Assembly: GCA_022843085.1 (NCBI GenBank)
Contig: JALHOI010000117.1
Span: 1-8,468 of the forward strand
Length of the DNA stretch: 8,468 nucleotides
Direction: 5' to 3'
Source of the DNA: Pseudobdellovibrionaceae bacterium
Lineage (GTDB): Bacteria > Bdellovibrionota > Bdellovibrionia > Bdellovibrionales > JAMPXM01
Below, piece after piece: positions 1 to 6,324 of the stretch. The position numbers were made by a program, and so were the translations under genes. How positions within the stretch are numbered: position 1 is the first letter of the stretch; each line of letters starts with the position of its first letter. A model generated the notes under the pieces. That model saw only the letters and a list, made by a program, of their open reading frames with translations, was not told the DNA's origin and made no database searches.

Positions 1-1
1 G

Positions 2-589
2 ATTGTCGGCGCCACACCATCGACTGATGCGACCATCTTAAAAACGTCTGAAAATCTTTATGGTAGTTTTAAGCTTCGTCGCGTTTACTATTCGGCTTAT
101 AGCCCGATCCCATTCGCCCACGCCCTACTTCCCGTCACGCGGCCGTCGCTCGTTCGCGAGCATCGACTTTACCAAGCTGATTGGCTGCTGCGATTTTATG
201 GATTCAAGTCCGAAGAACTGACGACCTTGAATGCACCCAATCTTTCACTCGATTTAGACCCTAAGACATCATGGGCGATGAATCATCGTGGCTTTTTTCC
301 TGTCGATGTGAACACGGCTCCTCGAGAAGATATGCTGCGTATTCCTGGAATCGGTGTTCGCAATGTAGAACGTTTGATTCAGTTGAGGCGCTTTCATAAA
401 ATCACTCTTCTTGATCTAGCGAAACTGCGAATCGTCATTGGCCGAGCAAAGTATTTTGTGACGACTGCTGATCACAATCCCGACGTTTTCAAGCTCGAGA
501 AACTTAGTCTGGGATCGCTGTTAAAGCCAAAAGATCAACAGCTCTCGCTGTTTGAAACGGCAGTTGAGGCGAAGTCGGGCCAGTTGTGA
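2..589 (+). CDS. Putative DNA modification/repair radical SAM protein linked to UDG, C-terminal part (5' end outside window)
   Basis: An open frame enters from the left edge and gives 195 residues before TGA. Full-length members of the family (TIGR03916, radical SAM linked to uracil-DNA glycosylase) are, as I recall, about 400 residues, so roughly half is missing, including the CxxxCxxC iron-sulfur motif expected near the N-terminus. The visible part has the family-like C-terminus. Near fragment residues 96-121, FFPVDVNTAPRED is followed by RIPGIGVRN, a helix-hairpin-helix DNA-binding motif of the ComEA type. A LRIVIGRAKYFVT stretch follows at about residues 142-154. The DNA-binding motif and the glycosylase gene overlapping its stop codon both support a role in DNA repair or modification, but the reaction of this family is, to my knowledge, not established. 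A TTG at 227 could be mistaken for a start, but the frame is open and family-like upstream of it. The family call is strong and the chemistry unknown. Confidence 0.87.
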   Translation: MVGATPSTDATILKTSENLYGSFKLRRVYYSAYSPIPFAHALLPVTRPSLVREHRLYQADWLLRFYGFKSEELTTLNAPNLSLDLDPKTSWAMNHRGFFPVDVNTAPREDMLRIPGIGVRNVERLIQLRRFHKITLLDLAKLRIVIGRAKYFVTTADHNPDVFKLEKLSLGSLLKPKDQQLSLFETAVEAKSGQL

Positions 590-2022
590 TTACCGTCGAC
601 TTCGAACCCGAATTCGAAGCCTGGCGAATTGAAGCGCGCAACCAGCTTGCTAAGAACACGCATCCTTCCGAGATTATGTGGTCGCAAAATCGTACGGGCC
701 AGGCGGGATTTAGTTTTATTGTCGATCAACCGCAGATGACAAAAAATGAAAATTTTCGTGTCGATCCAGACTTCATGAAAGTAGCGTCAATCGTAGCGTC
801 AGCGCGAGATGATGATCGCTGGGACCTGCTCTACCGAACCCTGTATCGACTGAAACATGAAAATTCGAATTTGATGAAGGTCACAATCGACGACGATGTG
901 TTGCGGTTGCGCAGACTTGCCAAAGATATCGCTCGCGACATTCACAAAATGCACGCCTTCGTGCGATTCAAAGAAATCCGCGACGAAGCCGGCCTTCGCT
1001 ACGTAGCCTGGCATCAACCCGAACACAGATGTCTAAAGCTAGGCGCGCCATTTTTCATGCGTCGCTTCGGCGACCGCGCTTGGTCGATTTTCACGCCCGA
1101 TCTATCAGCCCACTGGGATTTAAAGGCTTTGACTTATAGTGCAGGAATTCCCCTAAGCGACTTCCCGCACAAAGACGACATGGATGAAGTTTGGAAGACT
1201 TACTACAAATCGATTTTCAATCCGGCGAGAGTTAAAATCAAGGCGATGCAAGCCGAGATGCCACAAAAGTACTGGCAGAATTTGCCAGAGGCAGAAATCA
1301 TTCGCGACCTGATTCGCGAGGCTCCAGAGCGATTAGAGGAATTGGCCCGGAACCAACCGAAGGCTGCGCTCGTTGCGCCTCATCAGAATCTCGATCAACT
1401 CAGACGGCTTGCATCAGTGTGTCAGGCATGCCCCCTGTTCGAACACGCAACACAAACCGTCTTCGGTGATGGCCCAGCGACCGCCAGAATTGTGGTCGTC
1501 GGCGAACAGCCGGGCGATAATGAAGACCACGAGGGTCGACCCTTTGCTGGACCAGCCGGAAAAATATTGGATCAGGCTTTGAAACTTGCAGAGCTAGCTC
1601 GATCCGAAATTTACGTGACCAACGCGGTCAAACATTTCAAGTACAAGCCAGTCGGCACGACCCGCCTTCACCAGAAGCCGACGGGTTCTGAAATGCATGC
1701 GTGTCGTCCATGGCTTGAGGCAGAGATCGCACTGGTGAAACCTGAAATCGTCGTATTGCTTGGAGCCACTGCTGGTACCTCCTGGCTAGGCCGGTTGCCG
1801 CGAGTCGGTGAGGAACGTGGTCGGCTCCTTCGATCGCGAGATCACCGCGAGGATGCGATGCTTTCTTGGCATCCATCAGCGATTTTGCGTGCAGCCTCTG
1901 ACGCTGATCGCGAACAGAAATTTGCAGAACTGGTTGCCGACTTGAAACTTGCCAGCGAACTGCAGCAAATTTCGAGCGTATCTCGAACTAGCGCTCAGCG
2001 TTCTTCGAAACCCACGCCTTGA
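586..2022 (+). CDS. Fused DUF4130 domain + UdgX-type uracil-DNA glycosylase
   Basis: 478 residues. Residues about 60-230 match the DUF4130 / TIGR03915 'DNA metabolism' domain, with HAFVRF at 123-128. Residues about 268-460 are a family 4/UdgX-type uracil-DNA glycosylase. It has CxxC at 279/282, GEQPGDNED at 306-314 (uracil/water-activating motif A), GRPFAGPAG at 317-325, C373 in ACRPW, and motif B HPSAILR at 429-435. C279, C282 and C373 are the only cysteines in this domain; I recall the same three in Mycobacterium smegmatis UdgX, where a [4Fe-4S] cluster is bound. H362 in RLHQKP matches the UdgX loop histidine that forms a covalent bond with the abasic DNA site. Expected role: removing or trapping uracil in DNA. 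The start is GTG, whose GTGA overlaps the stop of the radical SAM gene, so the two are probably translationally coupled. The last ~20 residues are low complexity and run under the convergent gene. Two-domain fusions of this kind are known. Confidence 0.93.
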   Translation: MITVDFEPEFEAWRIEARNQLAKNTHPSEIMWSQNRTGQAGFSFIVDQPQMTKNENFRVDPDFMKVASIVASARDDDRWDLLYRTLYRLKHENSNLMKVTIDDDVLRLRRLAKDIARDIHKMHAFVRFKEIRDEAGLRYVAWHQPEHRCLKLGAPFFMRRFGDRAWSIFTPDLSAHWDLKALTYSAGIPLSDFPHKDDMDEVWKTYYKSIFNPARVKIKAMQAEMPQKYWQNLPEAEIIRDLIREAPERLEELARNQPKAALVAPHQNLDQLRRLASVCQACPLFEHATQTVFGDGPATARIVVVGEQPGDNEDHEGRPFAGPAGKILDQALKLAELARSEIYVTNAVKHFKYKPVGTTRLHQKPTGSEMHACRPWLEAEIALVKPEIVVLLGATAGTSWLGRLPRVGEERGRLLRSRDHREDAMLSWHPSAILRAASDADREQKFAELVADLKLASELQQISSVSRTSAQRSSKPTP

Positions 2023-2728
2023 ACGCCTTGTTTAAGTCCGGAATTTCACAGTACGTGATTATGTAATCTTCCATTTTGCGCTTCACGCTGAGCCGAACCA
2101 GGTTTTCGAGCTGACATTTTTTATCAAGCATTTCGGCCAGCGCTTGAGACGCCTTGTACCGATAGCGAATATCTTGAACCGAACCACGCATTGGGTGGGC
2201 AAGAGTTTTAACGTCTGCGATCGAGGGTTGTTTCGACAGCCACTTGTAATCGACTTTTGGATGGCCACCATAATGGTTCGCAAGACCTTCTTCAAACCAC
2301 GCCGGAATAGCACCTTTATACTTTTGTGATACAATCACGTGAGTAAGTTCGTGACCAAAAACCTCGTCGAATTCTTTGGTCGTGACAGAAGGGCCCATAA
2401 GTACAGTTAAAACTTCGCCACGGCGACTGGTCACTGCAATCGCGTTGGGTCCCAAGGAATGTGACCTTTGAAACTCGACGTCCGAATAGAACCACAGCAC
2501 CTTAATTTTGCGGACCGTCCATTCAAGCTTTTGCTGTATCCGGTCAGTCACTGCCTCAACCCGCGACTGGGTTAACCAAGAAGGGGCGGCGTCCATACTC
2601 ACAGCGTTCGTAGAAATACTTTTTGTTCCAAAATTCTGGCCCGACGAATCACGTGCAGAGGACGAAACTGAGAACAACGGGATGAATACTGTGCCAATCA
2701 GCACCAAAATAAATAGATTTCGCAGCAT
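1988..2728 (-). CDS. Exported gluzincin metalloprotease (peptidase MA-like)
   Basis: 246 residues. Residues 1-20 are a hydrophobic signal sequence after M-L-R-N; cleavage is plausible near A25 (SSSA-RD), though an uncleaved N-terminal anchor is possible. The zinc-protease signature is HELTH at 126-130 (H126 and H130 as ligands, E127 as catalytic base). WFEEGLANHYGG follows at 144-155, where one of E146/E147 should be the third zinc ligand. This layout (HExxH, ~16-20 residues, then W-x-x-E-G-L-A) is that of the peptidase MA family (PF13485-like). It probably acts in the periplasm or outside the cell on unknown substrates. The only ATG before the signal sequence is at 2728. I see no good Shine-Dalgarno sequence upstream of it, so initiation may be weak or leaderless. 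The gene is transcribed away from the DUF898 gene, and its last 35 nt overlap the end of the glycosylase gene on the other strand. Confidence 0.87.
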   Translation of the reverse strand: MLRNLFILVLIGTVFIPLFSVSSSARDSSGQNFGTKSISTNAVSMDAAPSWLTQSRVEAVTDRIQQKLEWTVRKIKVLWFYSDVEFQRSHSLGPNAIAVTSRRGEVLTVLMGPSVTTKEFDEVFGHELTHVIVSQKYKGAIPAWFEEGLANHYGGHPKVDYKWLSKQPSIADVKTLAHPMRGSVQDIRYRYKASQALAEMLDKKCQLENLVRLSVKRKMEDYIITYCEIPDLNKAFKAWVSKNAER

Positions 2729-2841
2729 AGCCGAGGCTACGTGCGATCTGATGCGATCGCAACGGTCATTTCTTTGAGCTTAATTTTGACTTCGTATGTT
2801 TTGACTAAGAGACTCGGCCCCAACTTTCAACTGGAGCCCGC
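2729..2841. other. Divergent intergenic region between the gluzincin and DUF898 genes
   Basis: This 113-nt stretch must hold the start signals for both flanking genes. On the plus strand TTGAGC (2774-2779) and TATGTT (2795-2800) are separated by only 15 nt, a weak sigma70-like match. I see nothing convincing on the minus strand. A 7-bp direct repeat lies at the gluzincin side (listed separately). GGAG at 2833-2836 is the ribosome binding site for the gene at 2842, five nt before its ATG. Confidence 0.5.
2742..2758. repeat. Short direct repeat TGCGATC x2, 10-bp period
   Basis: TGCGATC occurs at 2742-2748 and again at 2752-2758, start to start 10 bp, so both copies would face the same side of the helix. 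The second copy overlaps the palindrome GCGATCGC (2753-2760). It lies 14-30 nt upstream of the minus-strand protease start, which would suit an operator, but two 7-mers can occur by chance. Confidence 0.3.
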
Positions 2842-3855
2842 ATGTCTGAATATCAGCCTGATCAAACGCCTCAGAACGAGGTTGTTCATGATCCTTACAC
2901 CACACCGCCGAGCTCAACAGCCACGCACAATTTCGAGTACTCGGGTGATGGCGTCGAGATGGCACTGCTGTTTTTAAAAAATTTGTTGCTCACTATCGTG
3001 ACGATTGGTCTTTATCGACCTTGGGCACGCACAAACCTACGACGTTACGTTTGGGGTCACGTTTCGTTTCTGGGCGACCGGGCCTCATACACAGGTACCG
3101 GTCTTGAGTTATTCAAAGGCTGGGCAAAACTAATCGGACTTTTGATCGCAGCATTTCTGACGATCGGTTTGATCACCAGAATTGTACCATTTAGCGCAGT
3201 ACTTCTTCCGTTCGTCACGCCCTTCGCTTACATCGCAGTTTTTGCGCTGGCGACTTACGCCGGGCTTCGGTATCGACTTTCGAGAACGAAGTGGCGGGAA
3301 ATAAAATTTGGCGTCGATAAAAACAAAGAAAGTACGAATGAATTCTTCCGACTCTATTTTTTAGGGGCTTTTCTCAGCGTTGTTACATTTGGAATTTACT
3401 ACCCGTGGTTTAAAAATTCGGAGCGCACGTTTCTGACCAACCGATCTCGGCTTGGCAACGCCTATTTTTCTTTCAACGGAATCAGCGGCGAGTACGCAGC
3501 GCTGTGCTTCAAAGGCATTTTTCTGTCTTTCATTACGCTTGGATTTTATCTTCCGTGGTTCATACGTTCCCTTGTCGAGTTCCGACTCAATCATACGAAG
3601 TTTCAAAGCTCGCGATTTCTATTCACACTTAAAGGCAGCGATCTTCTCATCTACGGCATCTGTGCCTACTTCGGCACTGTTCTGAGTTTCGGGCTCGCGA
3701 CGCCCTGGATCTACAACTGGGGACTTCGCCTCTTTGTTACTAACATTAAAATTGAGGGCGCCTTCGATATGGCTGCTGTGACTGCAAGCCTCAGTGACGG
3801 CAGCTCTCTCGCCGAACAGACGGTACTCGAATACGATCTTGATCTGGGCTTCTAA
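2842..3855 (+). CDS. DUF898 / YjgN family multi-pass inner-membrane protein
   Basis: 337 residues. The first ~35 are a hydrophilic, probably cytoplasmic tail, followed by many hydrophobic segments. The family hallmark is a repeated 'G-aromatic-x-PW' block: TIGLYRPW (54-61), TFGIYYPW (182-189), TLGFYLPW (232-239) and a decayed SFGLATPW (282-289). Each is preceded by a membrane segment and followed by a basic stretch and a short F/Y-rich end such as SYTGTG or SFNGIS. A further unit at about 91-158 lacks the PW block and carries extra hydrophobic sequence. DUF898 proteins (E. coli YjgN) are inner-membrane proteins of unknown function; transport or scaffolding is only a guess. The start is set by GGAG at 2833-2836. 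The stop TAA is followed directly by the ATG of the M48 protease gene, so the two are very likely co-translated and work in the same membrane. Confidence 0.92.
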   Translation: MSEYQPDQTPQNEVVHDPYTTPPSSTATHNFEYSGDGVEMALLFLKNLLLTIVTIGLYRPWARTNLRRYVWGHVSFLGDRASYTGTGLELFKGWAKLIGLLIAAFLTIGLITRIVPFSAVLLPFVTPFAYIAVFALATYAGLRYRLSRTKWREIKFGVDKNKESTNEFFRLYFLGAFLSVVTFGIYYPWFKNSERTFLTNRSRLGNAYFSFNGISGEYAALCFKGIFLSFITLGFYLPWFIRSLVEFRLNHTKFQSSRFLFTLKGSDLLIYGICAYFGTVLSFGLATPWIYNWGLRLFVTNIKIEGAFDMAAVTASLSDGSSLAEQTVLEYDLDLGF

Positions 3856-4917
3856 ATGATCGTCCGCGGAAAATACTTCGACGGCCTCAATGCGGTTTCT
3901 GTCCCTGTCGACCTTTTCATCGAGGGTAATGTTTTAAGAATCGAAACGGCTGAAGGCACAGCCGGCCGTTGGCCCCTCGGTTCAATCTTCAGAGACGAAA
4001 GCCACTCGGTCTCGGTTGTAATCGGATGCGCGGCGGGCGAAGACCGTGTCGAGGTCGTCGACCCTTCAGTCGTAGCAGCACTCAATATTAGCAAACGGGT
4101 CTGGGCGATAAATGATCTCAGAGATACGAAAAGAATTTTGATTCCGAGCTTCATCGCTCTTCTCGCTGTCGTGTTTGTGGGTCTTTGGCATTCGCGAGTG
4201 CTGACTCGATATCTGGCGACGAAGGTCACTCTCGAGCAAGAGCAGAAAGTACTCGCCTTGGTCGAACGCGACAGCCTGAAAAACGAGTGCACGCTCAATT
4301 CAAAACAATCTTTTGCGCTAGATAAACTTCTTGCTCGGCTTTATCGCAATGATCCCGAGAACCGAGCGAGCACAAAAGTAAAGATTCTTTCTCTGAACGC
4401 CAATAACGCCTTTACCCTTCCCGGCGGCGAGATCTGGATCTTGAAACCGCTCTTGATGGACGTGCAAACTCCCGCCGAACTCGCGGGTGTTCTAGCCCAT
4501 GAAATCGAGCATGTTGAAAAACGCCACGTCGTCGAATCAATTATTCGCTCCGCGCTTTTCACCGGTTTGCTGAACGCGCTTGCGGGCGACGTGTCGGGCT
4601 TCCTGCTGATTGATCCAAGCACAGCCGCCCAAATTCTTGGGATGAAGCTGAGTCGCGAGATGGAAGAAGAAGCCGACGACGGTGCGCTGAAACGGCTTCT
4701 CGCGGCAGGTATTTCTCCAATCGGAGCATCGGAATTTTTCGTCCGACTCGAGCAACGCGATCCGACTTCGGGCCGCCTCGAGTTTCTATCAACTCACCCC
4801 GGAAGCGCAGCGCGAGCGAAACGATTTTGGGAGGCCGATCGCGGCAGAACTGATCCCCCTATAATGACCGAAGAGGAATGGGCCGATCTTCAATCAAGCT
4901 GCGAAACGGTTTTATAA
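3856..4917 (+). CDS. Membrane-anchored M48 family zinc metalloprotease
   Basis: 353 residues. An N-terminal domain of ~90 residues (starting with GKYFDGLNA, rich in beta-type sequence) precedes one membrane segment at about 94-111. The catalytic domain follows. LPGGEIWI at 188-195 is typical of M48 proteases. H215-E-I-E-H219 gives two zinc ligands and the catalytic glutamate. SREMEEEAD at 266-274 should supply the third ligand, most likely E270. STHPGSAAR at 312-320 matches the conserved C-terminal THP box. With N-in topology the protease domain would sit in the periplasm, as for BepA/LoiP-type quality-control proteases; this is inferred and not shown. Translation starts on the base after the DUF898 stop and no clear Shine-Dalgarno is visible, so it probably depends on coupling. 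I recall a similar N-terminal domain (DUF7092) in other M48 proteins encoded next to DUF898 genes. The substrate is unknown. Confidence 0.93.
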   Translation: MIVRGKYFDGLNAVSVPVDLFIEGNVLRIETAEGTAGRWPLGSIFRDESHSVSVVIGCAAGEDRVEVVDPSVVAALNISKRVWAINDLRDTKRILIPSFIALLAVVFVGLWHSRVLTRYLATKVTLEQEQKVLALVERDSLKNECTLNSKQSFALDKLLARLYRNDPENRASTKVKILSLNANNAFTLPGGEIWILKPLLMDVQTPAELAGVLAHEIEHVEKRHVVESIIRSALFTGLLNALAGDVSGFLLIDPSTAAQILGMKLSREMEEEADDGALKRLLAAGISPIGASEFFVRLEQRDPTSGRLEFLSTHPGSAARAKRFWEADRGRTDPPIMTEEEWADLQSSCETVL

Positions 4918-4918
4918 G

Positions 4919-5200
4919 ATGGGACACACGAAGCCCGCAGATTTATTAGACCTGTCGAAAGAAATTGACGCGATTCGCAGTTTAACTGGCCTGCGCGAAA
5001 AGAGTCCGAACGTTTTCTATTTTAAATCGATTCCGTTTTTACATTTTCACGATAAAGACGGGGTTCGGTGGGCTGATGTAAAATCAGTGTCAGGTCAATG
5101 GAGGCGCCTCGAGATTAACTTCGAAGCCAGCGCGAACCAACGTCGACAATTTACAACTGAAGTTCGCACCGCCTACGACCTACTGACAAAATCGAAATGA
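4919..5200 (+). CDS. Small conserved-looking protein of unknown function
   Basis: 93 residues, starting one base after the TAA of the M48 gene. There is no signal peptide or membrane segment, so it should be cytoplasmic. The N-terminus is helical (DLLDLSKEIDAIRSLTGL). The core has the pattern FYFKSIPFLHFH (33-44), then DGVRWADVK (47-55), then an aromatic-rich strand (WRRLEINF). The C-terminus is a charged helix. The compact alternating core and the H-F-H residues suggest a small alpha/beta fold, but I do not recognise the family with confidence. Its place as third gene in the DUF898-M48 operon, with almost no spacing, argues that it is a real gene serving the same unit, for example as a regulator or cytoplasmic partner; that role is inference. 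It ends 8 nt before the end of the convergent alcohol dehydrogenase gene. Confidence 0.75.
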   Translation: MGHTKPADLLDLSKEIDAIRSLTGLREKSPNVFYFKSIPFLHFHDKDGVRWADVKSVSGQWRRLEINFEASANQRRQFTTEVRTAYDLLTKSK

Positions 5201-5208
5201 TCTGACGC

Positions 5209-6255
5209 TTAAAGTTTCGCCATATCCATGACAAATCGATATCGAACGTCACTCTTCAAAACTCGTTCATACGCCTGGTTAACTTGCTTGGGTGCGATAA
5301 CTTCGATGTCTGGAGTAATCGAGTGCTTCGCGCAGAAGTCGAGCATCTCTTGCGTTTCTTTGATCGAGCCAATGACGGACCCTGCATAACTTCGCCGTTT
5401 CATTATAAGCGGAAACGGGTGCACGGAGAGCGGTCTATCCGGTGCGCCGACCGCGACTAAAGTTGCATCAAGTTTCAAGAGACCAAAATAATCGCCCATG
5501 TTGATGTCGGCTGACGAAACCGTATTGATGATCAAGTCAAAGTAGTTCGAATACTTCTTCATGGCCTCAGCGTCGTGAGTTGAAACGAAGTGGTGTGCAC
5601 CCATCTTCATTGCGTCATCACGTTTCTTTTCCGAATGACTTAAAACCGTAATCTCAGCACCAAGAGCACGACCGATCTTCACGCCCATGTGGCCAAGGCC
5701 GCCAAGTCCCATGATGCCAACCTTTTTTCCAGGTCCCGCCTTCCAATGAACTAGCGGTGAATACAAAGTGATTCCCGCGCACAAGAGGGGCGCCGCTTTG
5801 TCGAGAGGCAGCGACTTCGGAATCTTAAGAACGTAGTTTTCGTCGGCAACAATAACGTTCGAGTACCCGCCCTGGGTTGGAATTTTAGTTCCGCGTTCAA
5901 AACCGTTGTAAGTCGGCGTGTTGCCTTGTTCACAGTACTGATCAAGATCGCGTTTGCAGGGATCGCAGACCCGGCACGAATCGACAAAACATCCAATCCC
6001 GACGTGGTCGCCGACTTTGTGCTTGGATACGCTGCTGCCAACCTCACGAACGACACCTGCGATCTCATGACCCGGCACCATCGGAAATTTCGAACCACCC
6101 CACTCGTCTCGCGCCTGGTGGATATCAGAATGGCAAATGCCGCTGAATTTAATATCAATAACAACGTCATTCGGTTTCGGATCGCGACGTTCAAACGAGA
6201 ACGGAGCAAGTGCGGTCGTAGGTGACAGAGCGGCAAAACCTTGAGCTTTAATCAT
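5209..6255 (-). CDS. Zinc-dependent NAD(P) alcohol dehydrogenase, cinnamyl alcohol dehydrogenase/YahK type
   Basis: 348 residues, the usual length for medium-chain alcohol dehydrogenases. Catalytic zinc ligands are C41 (in GICHSD), H63-E64 (in PGHE) and C159 (in PLLCAGIT). The structural zinc site is complete, with C94, C97, C100 and C108. The Rossmann nucleotide-binding motif GLGGLG is at 183-188. The following VLSHSEKK (204-211) has the Ser and Lys pattern that in the CAD/YahK branch goes with NADP(H) preference. The enzyme should reduce aldehydes to alcohols, or the reverse, in the cytoplasm. The substrate cannot be read from sequence, and this branch is broad. The start at 6255 is supported by a strong GAGGAGA site (6263-6269) about 7 nt upstream. 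It lies 69 nt downstream of the YdjM-type gene on the same strand and may be co-transcribed with it, though nothing ties the two functions together. Confidence 0.95.
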   Translation of the reverse strand: MIKAQGFAALSPTTALAPFSFERRDPKPNDVVIDIKFSGICHSDIHQARDEWGGSKFPMVPGHEIAGVVREVGSSVSKHKVGDHVGIGCFVDSCRVCDPCKRDLDQYCEQGNTPTYNGFERGTKIPTQGGYSNVIVADENYVLKIPKSLPLDKAAPLLCAGITLYSPLVHWKAGPGKKVGIMGLGGLGHMGVKIGRALGAEITVLSHSEKKRDDAMKMGAHHFVSTHDAEAMKKYSNYFDLIINTVSSADINMGDYFGLLKLDATLVAVGAPDRPLSVHPFPLIMKRRSYAGSVIGSIKETQEMLDFCAKHSITPDIEVIAPKQVNQAYERVLKSDVRYRFVMDMAKL

Positions 6256-6262
6256 TCTAGAA

Positions 6263-6269
6263 TCTCCTC
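6263..6269 (-). promoter_or_regulatory. Strong Shine-Dalgarno site of the alcohol dehydrogenase gene
   Basis: Read on the minus strand this is GAGGAGA, near-perfectly complementary to the 16S rRNA 3' end, about 7 nt before the ATG. It is the best ribosome binding site in the window and fixes the start. It suggests higher translation than for neighbours that show no such site. Confidence 0.8.
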
Positions 6270-6324
6270 AAAACCCGACATTACCTCGATCAGATCCGAA
6301 AAGGCAGCGGCATTCCCGTTCAGT

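Noticed and set aside
227..589. A stand-alone 120-aa gene starting at TTG 227
   Set aside because: The frame is open to the left edge and upstream residues read as continuous protein, so this is the tail of a longer radical SAM gene.
2753..2760. GCGATCGC as a cyanobacterial HIP1 element
   Set aside because: A single copy in 8.5 kb. HIP1 genomes carry it very often, so this is a chance palindrome in that sense.
2774..2800. TTGAGC-N15-TATGTT as a firm promoter for the DUF898 operon
   Set aside because: The spacing is short and both boxes match poorly; mentioned only as part of the intergenic region.
3852..4298. 148-aa open frame on the minus strand opposite the M48 gene
   Set aside because: Serine/threonine/arginine-rich translation with no motif. 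It lies fully under a gene with intact zinc-protease motifs, so it is a shadow frame.
5193..5219. CGAAA/TTTCG stem at the convergent junction as a terminator
   Set aside because: A 5-bp A/T-rich stem with a 17-nt loop and no T-run; too weak.
5751..6236. 161-aa open frame on the minus strand in another frame of the alcohol dehydrogenase gene
   Set aside because: The dehydrogenase frame has all zinc and nucleotide-binding residues; this one has no recognisable pattern.
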